Assembly: GCF_003116035.1 (NCBI RefSeq)
Contig: NZ_LGQW01000015.1
Coordinates: 7,401,295 to 7,465,294, forward strand
DNA length: 64,000 nucleotides
Direction of reading: 5' to 3'
DNA from: Azospirillum sp. TSH64
GTDB taxonomy: Bacteria > Pseudomonadota > Alphaproteobacteria > Azospirillales > Azospirillaceae
This document shows, piece by piece, positions 46,660 through 55,053 of this stretch (positions are counted from its first letter, which is position 1; each line of letters starts with the position of its first letter). Both the position numbers and the translations under genes were made by a program. The notes below the pieces were generated by a model. The model saw only the letters and a program-made list of their open reading frames with translations. It was not told the DNA's origin and made no database searches.

Positions 46660-46868
46660 CCACACTGGCGGCCGCCGGAGGGGCAGCCTCGTGGGAAGAA
46701 CGCGCAGGATCCGCAGACGTTGCGCATTGTCGGCAGGTTAGGCCGTCGGCGGTAGTCCGAAGATCGGTATGGAAGCTGCCCCGAACCGCCCCATATCAGC
46801 AGTGACGCCAAGGAGTCATTCTCGCTGATGTCACTTTAAGAGCCCGCCTTACGGCGGGCTTTTTTTTG
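46660..46868 (+). ncRNA. possible small RNA ending at an orphan terminator
   Basis: A strong plus-strand terminator at 46841-46867 has no plus-strand gene before it; the neighbours are both on the minus strand. The preceding bases contain two alternative pairings, ATCAGC (46795-46800) with GCTGAT (46824-46829) and AGTGAC (46801-46806) with GTCACT (46831-46836). An sRNA starting somewhere in 46660-46790 would explain the terminator. The 5' end is not defined by any clear promoter. It could instead be the remnant of a lost gene. Confidence 0.3.
46841..46867 (+). terminator. strong intrinsic terminator with eight T
   Basis: AGCCCGCC (46841-46848) pairs with GGCGGGCT (46853-46860) over a TTAC loop, and T runs from 46860 to 46867. 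It points along the plus strand; on the minus strand the stem is followed only by CTTAAAG, which would be a weak end for the histidine kinase gene. Confidence 0.88.
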
Positions 46869-46899
46869 GCCCGATACCGGCTCCCTTACCGGCCCCCTT

Positions 46900-48333
46900 T
46901 TATCGGCGGGCTTCCGGCGGGAACAGCAGGCTGACCTTCAGGCCCGGCCCGTTGTCGCTCAGCTCCAGCTTCGCGCCATGCAGCGTCGCCACCGCATCGA
47001 CGAGGCTCAGCCCCAGCCCGTTGCCGGGCGAGGCGCGGGCGGTGTCGAGCCGGACGAAGCGTTGCAGAACCTTGTCGCGCATGTCCGGCGGAATACCGGG
47101 GCCGCTGTCGGCGACCTCGATGCAGGCGGCGCGGCCGGGAGCCGGACCGTCGAGGACCAGCGTGATGCTGCCGCCGTCCGGCGTGTATTTGATGGCGTTG
47201 TCGAGCAGGTTCGACACCACCTGGGCCAGAAGCTGCCCGTTGCCATGGACGACCGGCCTGCCGCGGATGTCGACGGACAGGCGCTGCCCGCGCTCGTCCG
47301 CCACCGGCTCGTAGAGATCGGCGGCGAGTTCCACCACCTCCGCCAGGTCAACCGGCACGAAGTCCTGCCGCTTGGCGCCCGATTCCGCCTCGGCGATGGA
47401 CAGCAGGGCAGTGAAGGTGGCGAGCAGCCGGTCGGCCTCGACGATGGTGTCCTGCAACACGGTGCGATAGACCTCCGGGTCCTCCGTCTCGTGCAGCAGG
47501 GCCAGTTCGATGCGGGAGCGCAGCCGGGTCAGCGGCGTGCGCAGATCGTGGGCGACGCTGTCGGTCACCTGCTTCATGCCGGTCATCAGCCGTTCGATGC
47601 GGTCCAGCATGGCGTTGAGGTTGCCGGCCAGCCGGTCCATCTCGTCGCCGCCGCCGAACCGCGGCACCCGGTCGCTCAGATCGCCGCTCATGATCTGGCG
47701 GGTGGTGCGGTTGATCGCCTCGATCCGCCGCATGGCGCCGCGGCTCATCAGCAGCCCGCCGCCCAGCCCGAGCAGGGCGGTCGCCCCGAGAATCCAGCCG
47801 AGCGAGCGGAACATCCGGGTGCGCAGTTGGTCGATCTCGCTCATGTCGCGGCCGACCAGCAGGCGGAACTGCCCCGGCAGCGTGAAGGTCACCGCCTGCG
47901 CGGTGGAGGGCCTGTCCGTTACCCCGCCATAGTCGGCGACCTTGAAATGGGTCCAGCCGCTGGCGTTGGGCACCGCCGCCGGCCAGCCCGACAGGTTGCC
48001 GGCCAGGATCACCCCGGCCGCCGTGGTCAGCAGATAGATGGAGTTGTTGTTGGCAACCGCGCTGCGCGTCCGCACCACATCGACGAGGCCGGGCAGCCCA
48101 TAGTTGCGGTAATGGTCCTGCAGGCCGGCGACCTCCAGCGCGATGGTCTCACCGATCTCCTGTTCCAGGAAGCCCGCGGTGGTGCGGTAGACGACCCCCA
48201 GGATCAGCCCGACCGACAGGACGAACATCGCCAGATAGAGCAGCGCCAGCCGGAAGGCCGTGGTCCGCACCAGCCGCAGCCCGGCGGCGACGAAGCCGTG
48301 CAGGCCGGCGGCGGCCGCGCCCTCATGCTTCAT
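46900..48333 (-). CDS. membrane sensor histidine kinase
   Basis: This 477-residue kinase has two membrane helices (about 26-47 and 176-196) around a periplasmic sensor of about 125 residues. HAMP follows (GAMRRIEAINRTTRQIMSGD), then DHp with the His in SVAHDLRTPLTRLRSRIEL, and the ATPase domain with SNLLDNAIKYTPDG, DSGPGIP and GNGLGLSLVDAVA. It starts 25 bases after its response regulator. The htrA gene upstream of both on the same strand suggests that the pair monitors envelope stress, by analogy with Cpx-type systems. Confidence 0.95.
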   Translation of the reverse strand: MKHEGAAAAGLHGFVAAGLRLVRTTAFRLALLYLAMFVLSVGLILGVVYRTTAGFLEQEIGETIALEVAGLQDHYRNYGLPGLVDVVRTRSAVANNNSIYLLTTAAGVILAGNLSGWPAAVPNASGWTHFKVADYGGVTDRPSTAQAVTFTLPGQFRLLVGRDMSEIDQLRTRMFRSLGWILGATALLGLGGGLLMSRGAMRRIEAINRTTRQIMSGDLSDRVPRFGGGDEMDRLAGNLNAMLDRIERLMTGMKQVTDSVAHDLRTPLTRLRSRIELALLHETEDPEVYRTVLQDTIVEADRLLATFTALLSIAEAESGAKRQDFVPVDLAEVVELAADLYEPVADERGQRLSVDIRGRPVVHGNGQLLAQVVSNLLDNAIKYTPDGGSITLVLDGPAPGRAACIEVADSGPGIPPDMRDKVLQRFVRLDTARASPGNGLGLSLVDAVATLHGAKLELSDNGPGLKVSLLFPPEARR

Positions 48334-48358
48334 GCGTCACGCAATTCCATCGAGACCC

Positions 48359-49045
48359 TTACGCCTCCGCCGCGCGCAGGCTGTAGCCGGCGCCGCGCAC
48401 GGTGTGGATCAGCGGGGTGGGGAAATCCTTGTCGATCTTCTGGCGCAGACGGGCGATGTGCACGTCGATCACGTTGGTCTGCGGATCGAAGTGATAGTCC
48501 CACACATTCTCCAGCATCATGGTGCGGGTCACCACGCTGCCGGCATTGCGCATCAGATATTCCAGCAGCGAGAACTCGCGCGGCAGCAGCTCGATGGCCT
48601 TGCCGGCGCGCCTGACGCTGCGCGACAGCAGGTCGAGTTCCAGATCGCCGACCGACAGGCGGGTCTGCGGCTGGGCGGCACCGCGCCGGCGGACCAGCAC
48701 CTCGATCCGCGCCAGCAGCTCGGAAAAGGCGAAGGGCTTGGTCAGGTAGTCGTCGCCGCCGGCCTTCAGCCCCTTCACCCGGTCGTCGACGCTGCCGAGA
48801 GCCGACAGGAACAGGACGGGCGTGTCGTTGCCGGCCGCCCGCAGCACCTGGACCAGCGACAGGCCGTCGCGGCCGGGCAACATGCGGTCGACGACCATCA
48901 CGTCGTAATGCTCGGCCCCGGCCAGGAACAGGCCTTCCTTCCCGTCGTTGGCGACGTCCACCACATGGCCGGCCTCCTTCAGCCCCTTGGCAAGGTAGCT
49001 GGCGGCCTGGCGATCATCTTCTATGACGAGAATCTTCATGAGCAC
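48359..49045 (-). CDS. OmpR-family response regulator
   Basis: The 228-residue regulator has a receiver with IEDDRQAAS, phospho-Asp in MVVDRMLPGRDGL, Thr/Ser FLSALGS and the Lys in YLTKPFAFSE. A winged-helix domain follows with LPREFSLLEYLMRN and VIDVHIARLRQKI. I propose GTG at 49045 (VLMKILVIEDD) as the start because AGGGAGG lies exactly 8 bases upstream; the ATG at 49039 would leave 14 bases, and the frame to 49075 has no site. It is cotranscribed with its kinase and lies 84 bases after htrA. Confidence 0.95.
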   Translation of the reverse strand: MLMKILVIEDDRQAASYLAKGLKEAGHVVDVANDGKEGLFLAGAEHYDVMVVDRMLPGRDGLSLVQVLRAAGNDTPVLFLSALGSVDDRVKGLKAGGDDYLTKPFAFSELLARIEVLVRRRGAAQPQTRLSVGDLELDLLSRSVRRAGKAIELLPREFSLLEYLMRNAGSVVTRTMMLENVWDYHFDPQTNVIDVHIARLRQKIDKDFPTPLIHTVRGAGYSLRAAEA

Positions 49046-49129
49046 GAGTGTAGCCTCCCTAAACAGCCCGGCCAAGCACGAGGGTGTCGTGCCCGGCCGG
49101 ACTTTCCGTCACTCAGAGAGCGCGTTGCC

Positions 49130-50734
49130 TCACGCCTTCAGCTTCAGCGCGACGAAGGACTCGTTGCCCTGCCGGTTGATCAGCATCAGCAGGGCCTTCT
49201 GCCCCGCCTTCTCCGCTTCGCTCACCTGATGGCGGACGTCGGCCGGGCTCTTCACCAGGGTGTCGCCGACCCGCTCGATCACGTCGCCGGGACGGATCGG
49301 CACATCGACGCTGGAGGACAGGCCGGTCACCACCACGCCCTGGATATCCTCGCCGATGCCCAGCCGCTTCCGCGCCGCCCGGTCCAGCGGGGCCAGCTTC
49401 AGCCCCTTCACCGGCGCCACATCCTCGTGCTCGGCGGAGCCCTTGCCGGAGTCGGTCTCGGCGGCGGCCATCTGCTGCTGTTCGGACAGGCGGTCGATGC
49501 GCACCGGCACCGTCTTCTCGCGGCCCTCGCGCAGGATCTTCAGGTCCACCGTGTCGCCGGCCTTGGTATCCGCGACATGGCGGGTCAGGTCGCGCAGGTT
49601 GTTGACCGGCTTGCCGGCATAGGACAGCACCACGTCGCCCTGATGCAGGCCGGCGCGCTGGGCCGGGCTGTCGGCGGTCACCTCGGCCACCAGGGCGCCC
49701 TTGGCGTTGGGCAGCCCGACGCTGTCGGCGATGTCCGGCGTCACCTCCTGGATCTTCACGCCGAGCCAGCCGCGCTCGACCTTGCCGCTGTCCTTCAGCT
49801 GGGCGACCACCTCCTTGGCGAGGTTGGAGGGGATGGCGAAGCCGATGCCGACCGACCCGCCGTTGGGCGAGTAGATGGCGGTGTTGATGCCGATCACCCG
49901 GCCGCTGAGGTCGAAGGTCGGACCGCCCGAGTTGCCGCGGTTGATGGCGGCGTCGAGCTGGAAGTAATCGTCGTAGGGGCCGCTGTGGATGTCGCGGCCG
50001 CGGGCCGACACGATGCCCTTGGTGACGGTGCCGCCCAGCCCGAACGGGTTGCCGACCGCCATCACCCAGTCGCCGACGCGGGTCTTGTCGCTGTCCGCCC
50101 AATCGACCGACGGCAGCGGCTTGTCCGACTTCACCTTCAGCAGGGCAAGGTCGGTCTTGGCGTCGCGGCCGATCAGCTTGGCCGGCATGGCGGTGCCGTC
50201 CTGCAGGGTGACGGTGATCTCGCTGGCGCCGTCGATGACGTGGTTGTTGGTCACGACATAGCCGGCCGGGTCGATGATGAAGCCGGACCCCAGCGCCCCG
50301 GTCTTGCCGCGCGGACCCTGGTCCTGATCCTGGTCGCCGTCAGGACCGCCATTGGGGCCGCCATTCCGGTTCATCTGGTCCTGGAACTGGCGGAAGAACT
50401 CCTCGAACGGCGTGCCGGGGGGGACGCCGGGGATCGCCGGGCCGCGCTGTGCCCGGGTTTCGGCCTTGGCCTCCTGGGTGGCGGCGATGTTGACCACGGC
50501 CGGGCTGACCTTGGCGGCAAGGTCGGCGAAGCTGGCCGGCGTGTCCTGCACCATGGCGACGGCCGGCGGGGTGGCGTTCTGCTGGGCCTGCGACGCCGCC
50601 CAGCCGGCCAGCGCCGGAGCCGTCAGCACCGTGGTGCCCAGCAGCAGGGCGGCGACGGTCCGGCGCAGGCGGCCCGCACGCCCGATCTCACGCTGGGGCT
50701 TCGACTGGGAATTGGCGGGAGGAAGGGTGGTCAT
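49130..50734 (-). CDS. periplasmic serine protease, HtrA/DegP family
   Basis: The 534-residue protease has a basic start, a hydrophobic signal (TVAALLLGTTVLTAPALAG), and a Gly/Asn/Asp-rich linker (GGPNGGPDGDQDQDQ). The catalytic triad is His165 in TNNHVIDGA, Asp195 in DAKTDLALLK and Ser269 in NRGNSGGPTFDL. Two PDZ domains follow, the second ending in VALKLKA. It degrades misfolded envelope proteins. The ATG at 50734 (MTTLPPANSQ) is preferred over the one at 50827, which would add 31 residues unlike a signal peptide. GGGAGGAAGGG lies upstream. A two-component pair follows on the same strand. Confidence 0.95.
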   Translation of the reverse strand: MTTLPPANSQSKPQREIGRAGRLRRTVAALLLGTTVLTAPALAGWAASQAQQNATPPAVAMVQDTPASFADLAAKVSPAVVNIAATQEAKAETRAQRGPAIPGVPPGTPFEEFFRQFQDQMNRNGGPNGGPDGDQDQDQGPRGKTGALGSGFIIDPAGYVVTNNHVIDGASEITVTLQDGTAMPAKLIGRDAKTDLALLKVKSDKPLPSVDWADSDKTRVGDWVMAVGNPFGLGGTVTKGIVSARGRDIHSGPYDDYFQLDAAINRGNSGGPTFDLSGRVIGINTAIYSPNGGSVGIGFAIPSNLAKEVVAQLKDSGKVERGWLGVKIQEVTPDIADSVGLPNAKGALVAEVTADSPAQRAGLHQGDVVLSYAGKPVNNLRDLTRHVADTKAGDTVDLKILREGREKTVPVRIDRLSEQQQMAAAETDSGKGSAEHEDVAPVKGLKLAPLDRAARKRLGIGEDIQGVVVTGLSSSVDVPIRPGDVIERVGDTLVKSPADVRHQVSEAEKAGQKALLMLINRQGNESFVALKLKA

Positions 50735-50914
50735 GACGGCGACACTCCGATCAGGCGATTCCGACTGTGGGGAGGTGGCACCGGCGGTCCGACCGCCGCG
50801 GCACCTCACCGCTATTGTCTCCAACATAGGAACCCGCCCTTGACCGCCGCCTTGCGACCGGATGAAAGAAATTTCAGGCTGGCCGGCCGGATCGGCCGGA
50901 TCGTTCTTGCGGGC

Positions 50915-51334
50915 CTACTCCCCGATCAGATGCAGCGCGATCTCCCGCCGGTGCGGCCGGGCGCGGTGCTCGAACAGGTAGACGCCCTGCCAAGTGCCCA
51001 GCGCCGGCTCCCCCGCCATCACCGGTATCGACAGGCTGACGCCGGTCAGGGCGGAGCGGATGTGGGCGGGCATGTCGTCCGGCCCCTCGGTGGTGTGGGC
51101 GTAAAGCGACGGATCCTCGGCCACAAGACGGCGGAAGAAGCGCAACAGGTCCGCCTGCACGTCGGGGTCGGCATTCTCCTGGATGGTCAGGGAGGCCGAG
51201 GTGTGGCGGCAGAACACCGTCAGCAGCCCGGTGTCCATCCCCTGCTCCGCCACCCAACGCCGGATCTGGGCGGTCACTTCGACCAGCCCGGCGCCGCGGG
51301 TGGGAACGGTCAGCGTCGTGACGGCTTGTCGCAT
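50915..51334 (-). CDS. YjbQ/UPF0047 family protein
   Basis: The 139-residue product has the family core: VFCRHTSASLTIQENADPDV with the metal or phosphate-binding His and Asn, then YAHTTEGPDDMPAHIRSAL and LGTWQGVYLFEHR. E. coli YjbQ has thiamine-phosphate synthase side activity, but the physiological role is unsettled. GGAGAC lies 8 bases before the ATG at 51334. It is divergent from the CoxG-like gene. Confidence 0.9.
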   Translation of the reverse strand: MRQAVTTLTVPTRGAGLVEVTAQIRRWVAEQGMDTGLLTVFCRHTSASLTIQENADPDVQADLLRFFRRLVAEDPSLYAHTTEGPDDMPAHIRSALTGVSLSIPVMAGEPALGTWQGVYLFEHRARPHRREIALHLIGE

Positions 51335-51472
51335 GGCTTGCGGTCTCCTTCGGTTTTCGCCGGCTTGGTTCCGGCGACAGGCAATACCAGATGTCTCTAC
51401 CCCAACGGTGTCGCCCGAATGAAATCGAAGGGCGCCCTGTTTCTGTCGGAAGGCCAAGGAGGAAGACGGCGC

Positions 51473-51922
51473 ATGGACATCACCGGCACCCACAGCGTTC
51501 CCGGACCGCGCGACCGCGTGTTCGCGGCGCTCTGCGACCCGGCGGTGCTGATGCGCTGCATCCCCGTGCTGGAAGAGATGGAGCGGCTGTCGGCCACCGA
51601 CTATGCGGCCCGGGTCCGCACCACGCTCGGGCCGATGAAGGCGCGCTTCTCCGGCCGGCTGCGGCTGGAGCCGGAAGACGGCGCCCACCGCTACCGGCTG
51701 GTCGCCCAGGGCAGTGGCGGATTGGCCGGCGCGGTGAAGGGCGAGGCTGTCGTGGTGCTGGAGGAGGAGGAGGGGCAGACCCGGCTGACCTACAGCCTGT
51801 CGGTGGCGCTCGGCGGTGCGGTCGGCCGGCTGGCGGTGAAGCTGGTCCAGGCCAAGACCGACCGCGTGCTCGCCGGCTTCTTCGAGCGCTTCGCGGAGGA
51901 GGTCGACGGCCGCCCGGAATGA
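51473..51922 (+). CDS. CoxG-like SRPBCC domain protein
   Basis: This 149-residue protein begins MDITGTHSVPGPRDRVFAAL with DPAVLMRCIPVLEEMERL, and continues with GPMKARFSGRLRLE and GGAVGRLAVKLVQAKTDRVL. This is the carbon monoxide dehydrogenase subunit G (SRPBCC) pattern, which is a ligand-binding or membrane-recruitment fold. No CO dehydrogenase genes are in the window, so the name only describes the fold. AAGGAGG lies about 9 bases before the ATG at 51473. Confidence 0.85.
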   Translation: MDITGTHSVPGPRDRVFAALCDPAVLMRCIPVLEEMERLSATDYAARVRTTLGPMKARFSGRLRLEPEDGAHRYRLVAQGSGGLAGAVKGEAVVVLEEEEGQTRLTYSLSVALGGAVGRLAVKLVQAKTDRVLAGFFERFAEEVDGRPE

Positions 51923-52055
51923 CCGGACAGGGGATGGGACAGTCGCTGCGGCGCAATGCCGCAGGTCATGGGACCGGAGAGTGGCTTTCGCAGGTGCAGC
52001 ATCATGGGTCAGGATAGCAGGCGTCGCGGGTGCTCTTTGCCGGTGGAGATGCCGA

Positions 52056-52655
52056 GTGGTCCTGTCTCAGCCCACTGCCCACAGCCTTGATCAGAATCCC
52101 GCTGCGGACGCCGACCGCATGATCTTCGGCCGCATCCTGGCGCTTGCCGCCGCCGATCCGGCGCGGACGATGACCGGATCGCTGGCACTGACCAAGGCCG
52201 ACCTGACCGAGCTTGCCGCAAGACACGCCCCCCACTTCGCCGATGCCGTCGCCGCGCTCCCCGATAAGGACGAAGCCGGCGAGGACGCCATCGAAGAGGC
52301 CGACCTGCGGGCCTTCCTTGTCGAGCATGGCGCCTCGGGGGCCCACGAGGAGCGTTGGCTGGCCGCCATCCTGGCCCGCCGGTCGCTGGAGCCCAACCAT
52401 CTGTGGCAGGACATGGGGTTCCACGACCGCAGCGAACTCAACGCCATGTTCCGTCGGCATTTTCCGGCGCTGGTGGCGCTGAATTCCGGCGACATGAAAT
52501 GGAAGAAGTTCTTCTACCGCCAGCTTTGCGAGCGCGAGGGGCTGATGCTCTGCAAGTCGCCGAACTGCGAGGTGTGCGACGACGTGGAGGTCTGCTTCGG
52601 CGAGGAGGCCGGGGACCCGCTGTCCACCCTCTCCCGCCTCGCGCGCAACGGGTAA
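52056..52655 (+). CDS. nifQ: nitrogenase molybdenum-donor protein NifQ
   Basis: The 199-residue product supplies molybdenum to the FeMo-cofactor maturation machinery. The C-terminal signature is complete: CKSPNCEVCDDVEVC, i.e. C-x4-C-x2-C-x5-C, preceded by MKWKKFFYRQLCEREGL. The N-terminal half (MIFGRILALAAAD) is also family-like. I chose GTG at 52056 with GGAG 7 bases upstream; ATG 51981 has no ribosome site. The gene stands alone here, with no nif neighbours and no convincing sigma-54 or NifA sites that I can see. It supports a diazotroph origin of the window. Confidence 0.93.
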   Translation: MVLSQPTAHSLDQNPAADADRMIFGRILALAAADPARTMTGSLALTKADLTELAARHAPHFADAVAALPDKDEAGEDAIEEADLRAFLVEHGASGAHEERWLAAILARRSLEPNHLWQDMGFHDRSELNAMFRRHFPALVALNSGDMKWKKFFYRQLCEREGLMLCKSPNCEVCDDVEVCFGEEAGDPLSTLSRLARNG

Positions 52656-52661
52656 GGAGGC

Positions 52662-53027
52662 TCAGCGCGGCTGGGCGCCCAGATCCTCGAAGGCCATGCC
52701 CTTGTCGGTGCGGCGGAAGCGGCCCTTGCCGTTGACGGTCAGCGGCGGCTGGCCCGGCTGCGGCACGAAGGTGGCGGCGTAATAGCAGTCATACTGGCCG
52801 CTGCCGTCCTGGCTGCCGCCGGTTGGGCCGCCGCTTGGTCCGCCCTTCGGCTTCGCCTCGACACAGCCCTGCTTGCGGAAATTGTCGAAGGCGCGGAAGG
52901 CGGCATTGCCCTGGCGTTCCAGCGCGCGGCGGGTGTGCGCCTCCACCAGCTTGCGCATGTCGCCCTCCGACGGCTCGCCAGAACAGGCGGCGAGCAGCAG
53001 CGCGGCGAGAAGAACGAGGCGCCTCAC
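52662..53027 (-). CDS. hypothetical lipoprotein
   Basis: This 121-residue protein has a lipobox (LVLLAALLLAAC) and then a short helical region, a Cys in RKQGCVEAKPKG, a Gly/Ser/Pro-rich linker and a small C-terminal strand domain with YDCYYAATFVP and GKGRFRRTDKGMAFEDL. The two Cys could pair. I do not know the family. The GTG start at 53027 overlaps the upstream receiver gene stop as GTGA, so translation is coupled. It is convergent with nifQ. Confidence 0.75.
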   Translation of the reverse strand: MRRLVLLAALLLAACSGEPSEGDMRKLVEAHTRRALERQGNAAFRAFDNFRKQGCVEAKPKGGPSGGPTGGSQDGSGQYDCYYAATFVPQPGQPPLTVNGKGRFRRTDKGMAFEDLGAQPR

Positions 53028-53434
53028 CGCCCGCCCAGCAGCCGGTCGACCCGCTCCTTCAGCGCGGCGAAGGAGGGCGGCTTGACCACGAAGCCGTTGA
53101 CGCCCAGCGCCATCGCCTGCTTCACGATCTCGGATTCGGTGTGGTTGGTCAGGAACACAACCGGGGCGCGGGGATTGGCGGCCTCGGCGCTGGCGCGCAG
53201 GCGGGCCAGGAATTGCAGGCCGGAGACCGGCTTCATGTCGATGTCGCAGACGATCAGGTCGGGATTGACGCGGATGCATTCGTACATCGCCGACTCGCCG
53301 TTGTCGGCCTCGGTCACGTCGCGGAAGCCGATCTGGCCCAAAATCTGGACGATGGTGCGGCGGACGAAGGGCTGATCCTCCACGACCAGGATCCGAAACT
53401 GGGAATAGTCGATCGCCTGCATATCCACTCCCAT
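53024..53434 (-). CDS. single-domain response regulator
   Basis: The 136-residue CheY-like protein has VVEDQPFVRRTIVQIL, the phospho-Asp in LIVCDIDMKPVSGLQF, the Thr in FLTNHTESE and the Lys in FVVKPPSFAA. It has no output domain, so it works by protein interaction. The start could be ATG 53434 or ATG 53422; GGGAG stands 5 bases before the second. It precedes and overlaps the lipoprotein gene (GTGA). Confidence 0.9.
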   Translation of the reverse strand: MGVDMQAIDYSQFRILVVEDQPFVRRTIVQILGQIGFRDVTEADNGESAMYECIRVNPDLIVCDIDMKPVSGLQFLARLRASAEAANPRAPVVFLTNHTESEIVKQAMALGVNGFVVKPPSFAALKERVDRLLGGR

Positions 53435-53565
53435 GTCTCCAGCCAATACGCCGCATCCCACTGATACCGTCCGAACCGGTGGCGGGCAATCGAAGGTCGG
53501 TTACCGGCGGATGGAATATGATTTTGGTTCTGTAAATTTTCCGACAATTTGTAGTGCCGGAGCCG

Positions 53566-54969
53566 TCATCCGCCGGCATGGACCCGGCCGGGGAACAGGC
53601 GCTCCAGAACCGTGCGCAGACGGTCCATGGTCAGTGGCTTGTGCAGGCAATCGTCCATCCCGGCGGCGCGGCACCGCGCGTCGTCCTCGGCATCGGTCCC
53701 GGCGGTCAACGCCACGATGGGCACGCGGCCTGCCTCCCCCGGCAGGGCGCGGATGGCGCGGGTGGCCTCGTGGCCGTCCATCACCGGCATCTGCACGTCC
53801 ATCGCGATCAGGTCGAACCGCCTGTCCGTCGCGGCGGCCAGCCCCTGCGCCCCGTCCTCCGCCGTCGTCACCGTGTGGCCCAGCGCCTTGAAGAAGCCGG
53901 CGGCCACCAGACGGCCGATGGGGTTGTCCTCCACCAGCAGGACCGACAGGGCGGCGGGGCGCAGCACCGCCCGCACCGGGATGCGGACGGTCAGCCCCTC
54001 CCCCGCCGCGCCATCCGGCCCGTCGGTCAGCAGATGCCCGCCCAGTCGCCGCAGCAGCGGCTGGACCGCCGCCAGCACCAACGGGCGCAGGCGCGCCGTC
54101 CCCCGGCGCCGCAGCGTCAGCTCGGCGGCCTCGCCCGCCGGCCGCAGCGACAGGGACAGCGACGCGCCCCCCTCCGCGGCCAGCAGAGTCAGCAGACCCC
54201 GCAGGCCGGCGGCATCGCCGGTGAACTCCTCGTCCGCCCCGCCTTCGACCGTCACCACCCTTGCCGTCACCACCCTTGCCGTCGCCGCTTCAGCATCGGC
54301 GGCCAGCGCCGCCAGCGTCAGGCTGTCCTCCACCGCGGCGCCCGGCCCGACCGGGCGCAAGGCCGCCACTGTGGTCCGCAGGGCGGCGCCCGCAGCCTGG
54401 ACGGCGAGCAGCCGGTCCTGCTGGCGCGGCAGCAGCGGCGATTCCAGCGCGGCGGCCGTCAGCGCCATCATCGGATCGAGCGCCGCCGCAACCGCAGCCC
54501 CCGCCGCGTCGAGCAGCGATGCAGCCTCGGCCCGGTCCCGCTGCGCCTCGGCCAACGCCGTCCGCAACCGGTTCTCCCGCATCTGGCGCCGGCGGGCGGC
54601 CGACACCGCGCTGCGCAGGGCATCGCCGTCACCGGCCGGCAGCGCATCCTGCGCGCCCGCCGCGATGAAGCCCGCACTGTCCTGCCCCTCCGCCAGCAGA
54701 ACCACCACCGCCGGGGCCGGCTCCAGCCGGGCCAGCGCCTCGACCGCCGCCACCGCGGGAGCGTCGAGCAGCACCACCGATTCCCCCGCCGCCGCACCGC
54801 CGCCGCCCAGCCGGTCCAGGGCGGCAGCCACCGTATCCACCCGCACCAACTCCGGGAAGAACGGGGCGAGCCCCCCGGCGAGCGCCATCGCCCGGGACAC
54901 CAGAAGCACCGCATCATTTTCCGCCAAGCTGGGTCGGATCATGGGTTGGGCCTTAAGTTCTTCTGCCAT
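53566..54969 (-). CDS. degenerate hybrid kinase-like protein with intact receiver
   Basis: This 467-residue protein has three parts. The first (about 1-130) resembles a receiver (SVVLLDAPAVAAVEAL, then AGAQDALPAGDGDALRSAV) but has lost the usual K at the YLVKG position. The second corresponds to DHp plus ATPase regions, yet where H-E-x-x-x-P-L is expected it reads AALDPMMALTAAAL, and no N, G1 or G2 box is recognisable. The third is a normal receiver: LLVEDNPIGRL, LIAMDVQMPVMDGHEATRAI, LTAGTDAED, CLHKPLTMD. It may be a phospho-accepting scaffold without kinase activity. ATG 54969 has GAGGG just upstream; the frame continues open to 55116 through a GGDEF remnant. Confidence 0.75.
   Translation of the reverse strand: MAEELKAQPMIRPSLAENDAVLLVSRAMALAGGLAPFFPELVRVDTVAAALDRLGGGGAAAGESVVLLDAPAVAAVEALARLEPAPAVVVLLAEGQDSAGFIAAGAQDALPAGDGDALRSAVSAARRRQMRENRLRTALAEAQRDRAEAASLLDAAGAAVAAALDPMMALTAAALESPLLPRQQDRLLAVQAAGAALRTTVAALRPVGPGAAVEDSLTLAALAADAEAATARVVTARVVTVEGGADEEFTGDAAGLRGLLTLLAAEGGASLSLSLRPAGEAAELTLRRRGTARLRPLVLAAVQPLLRRLGGHLLTDGPDGAAGEGLTVRIPVRAVLRPAALSVLLVEDNPIGRLVAAGFFKALGHTVTTAEDGAQGLAAATDRRFDLIAMDVQMPVMDGHEATRAIRALPGEAGRVPIVALTAGTDAEDDARCRAAGMDDCLHKPLTMDRLRTVLERLFPGRVHAGG
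54251..54280. repeat. perfect 15-bp tandem duplication inside the degenerate hybrid gene
   Basis: GTCACCACCCTTGCC occurs twice back to back (54251-54265 and 54266-54280), adding five residues (ARVVT) in frame. It suggests relaxed constraint on the middle, ATPase-like region. Confidence 0.85.
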
Positions 54970-55053
54970 TTTCCCTCGAACGAACCGCCAGCCGGCGATG
55001 GATGTGGAAACGGAGGCCGCGGCGACGGCAGGACCGGGATGGCCGTCGCCGAT

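Noticed and set aside
48260..51472. Long plus-strand frame ahead of the CoxG-like gene
   Set aside because: Only the last 149 codons from 51473 encode a recognisable domain; the rest is antisense to the two-component genes, htrA and yjbQ.
51960..52055. Possible sigma-54 promoter or NifA site upstream of nifQ
   Set aside because: TGGCTTTCGCAGGTGC is one base off the required GG-N10-GC spacing and no TGT-N10-ACA was seen.
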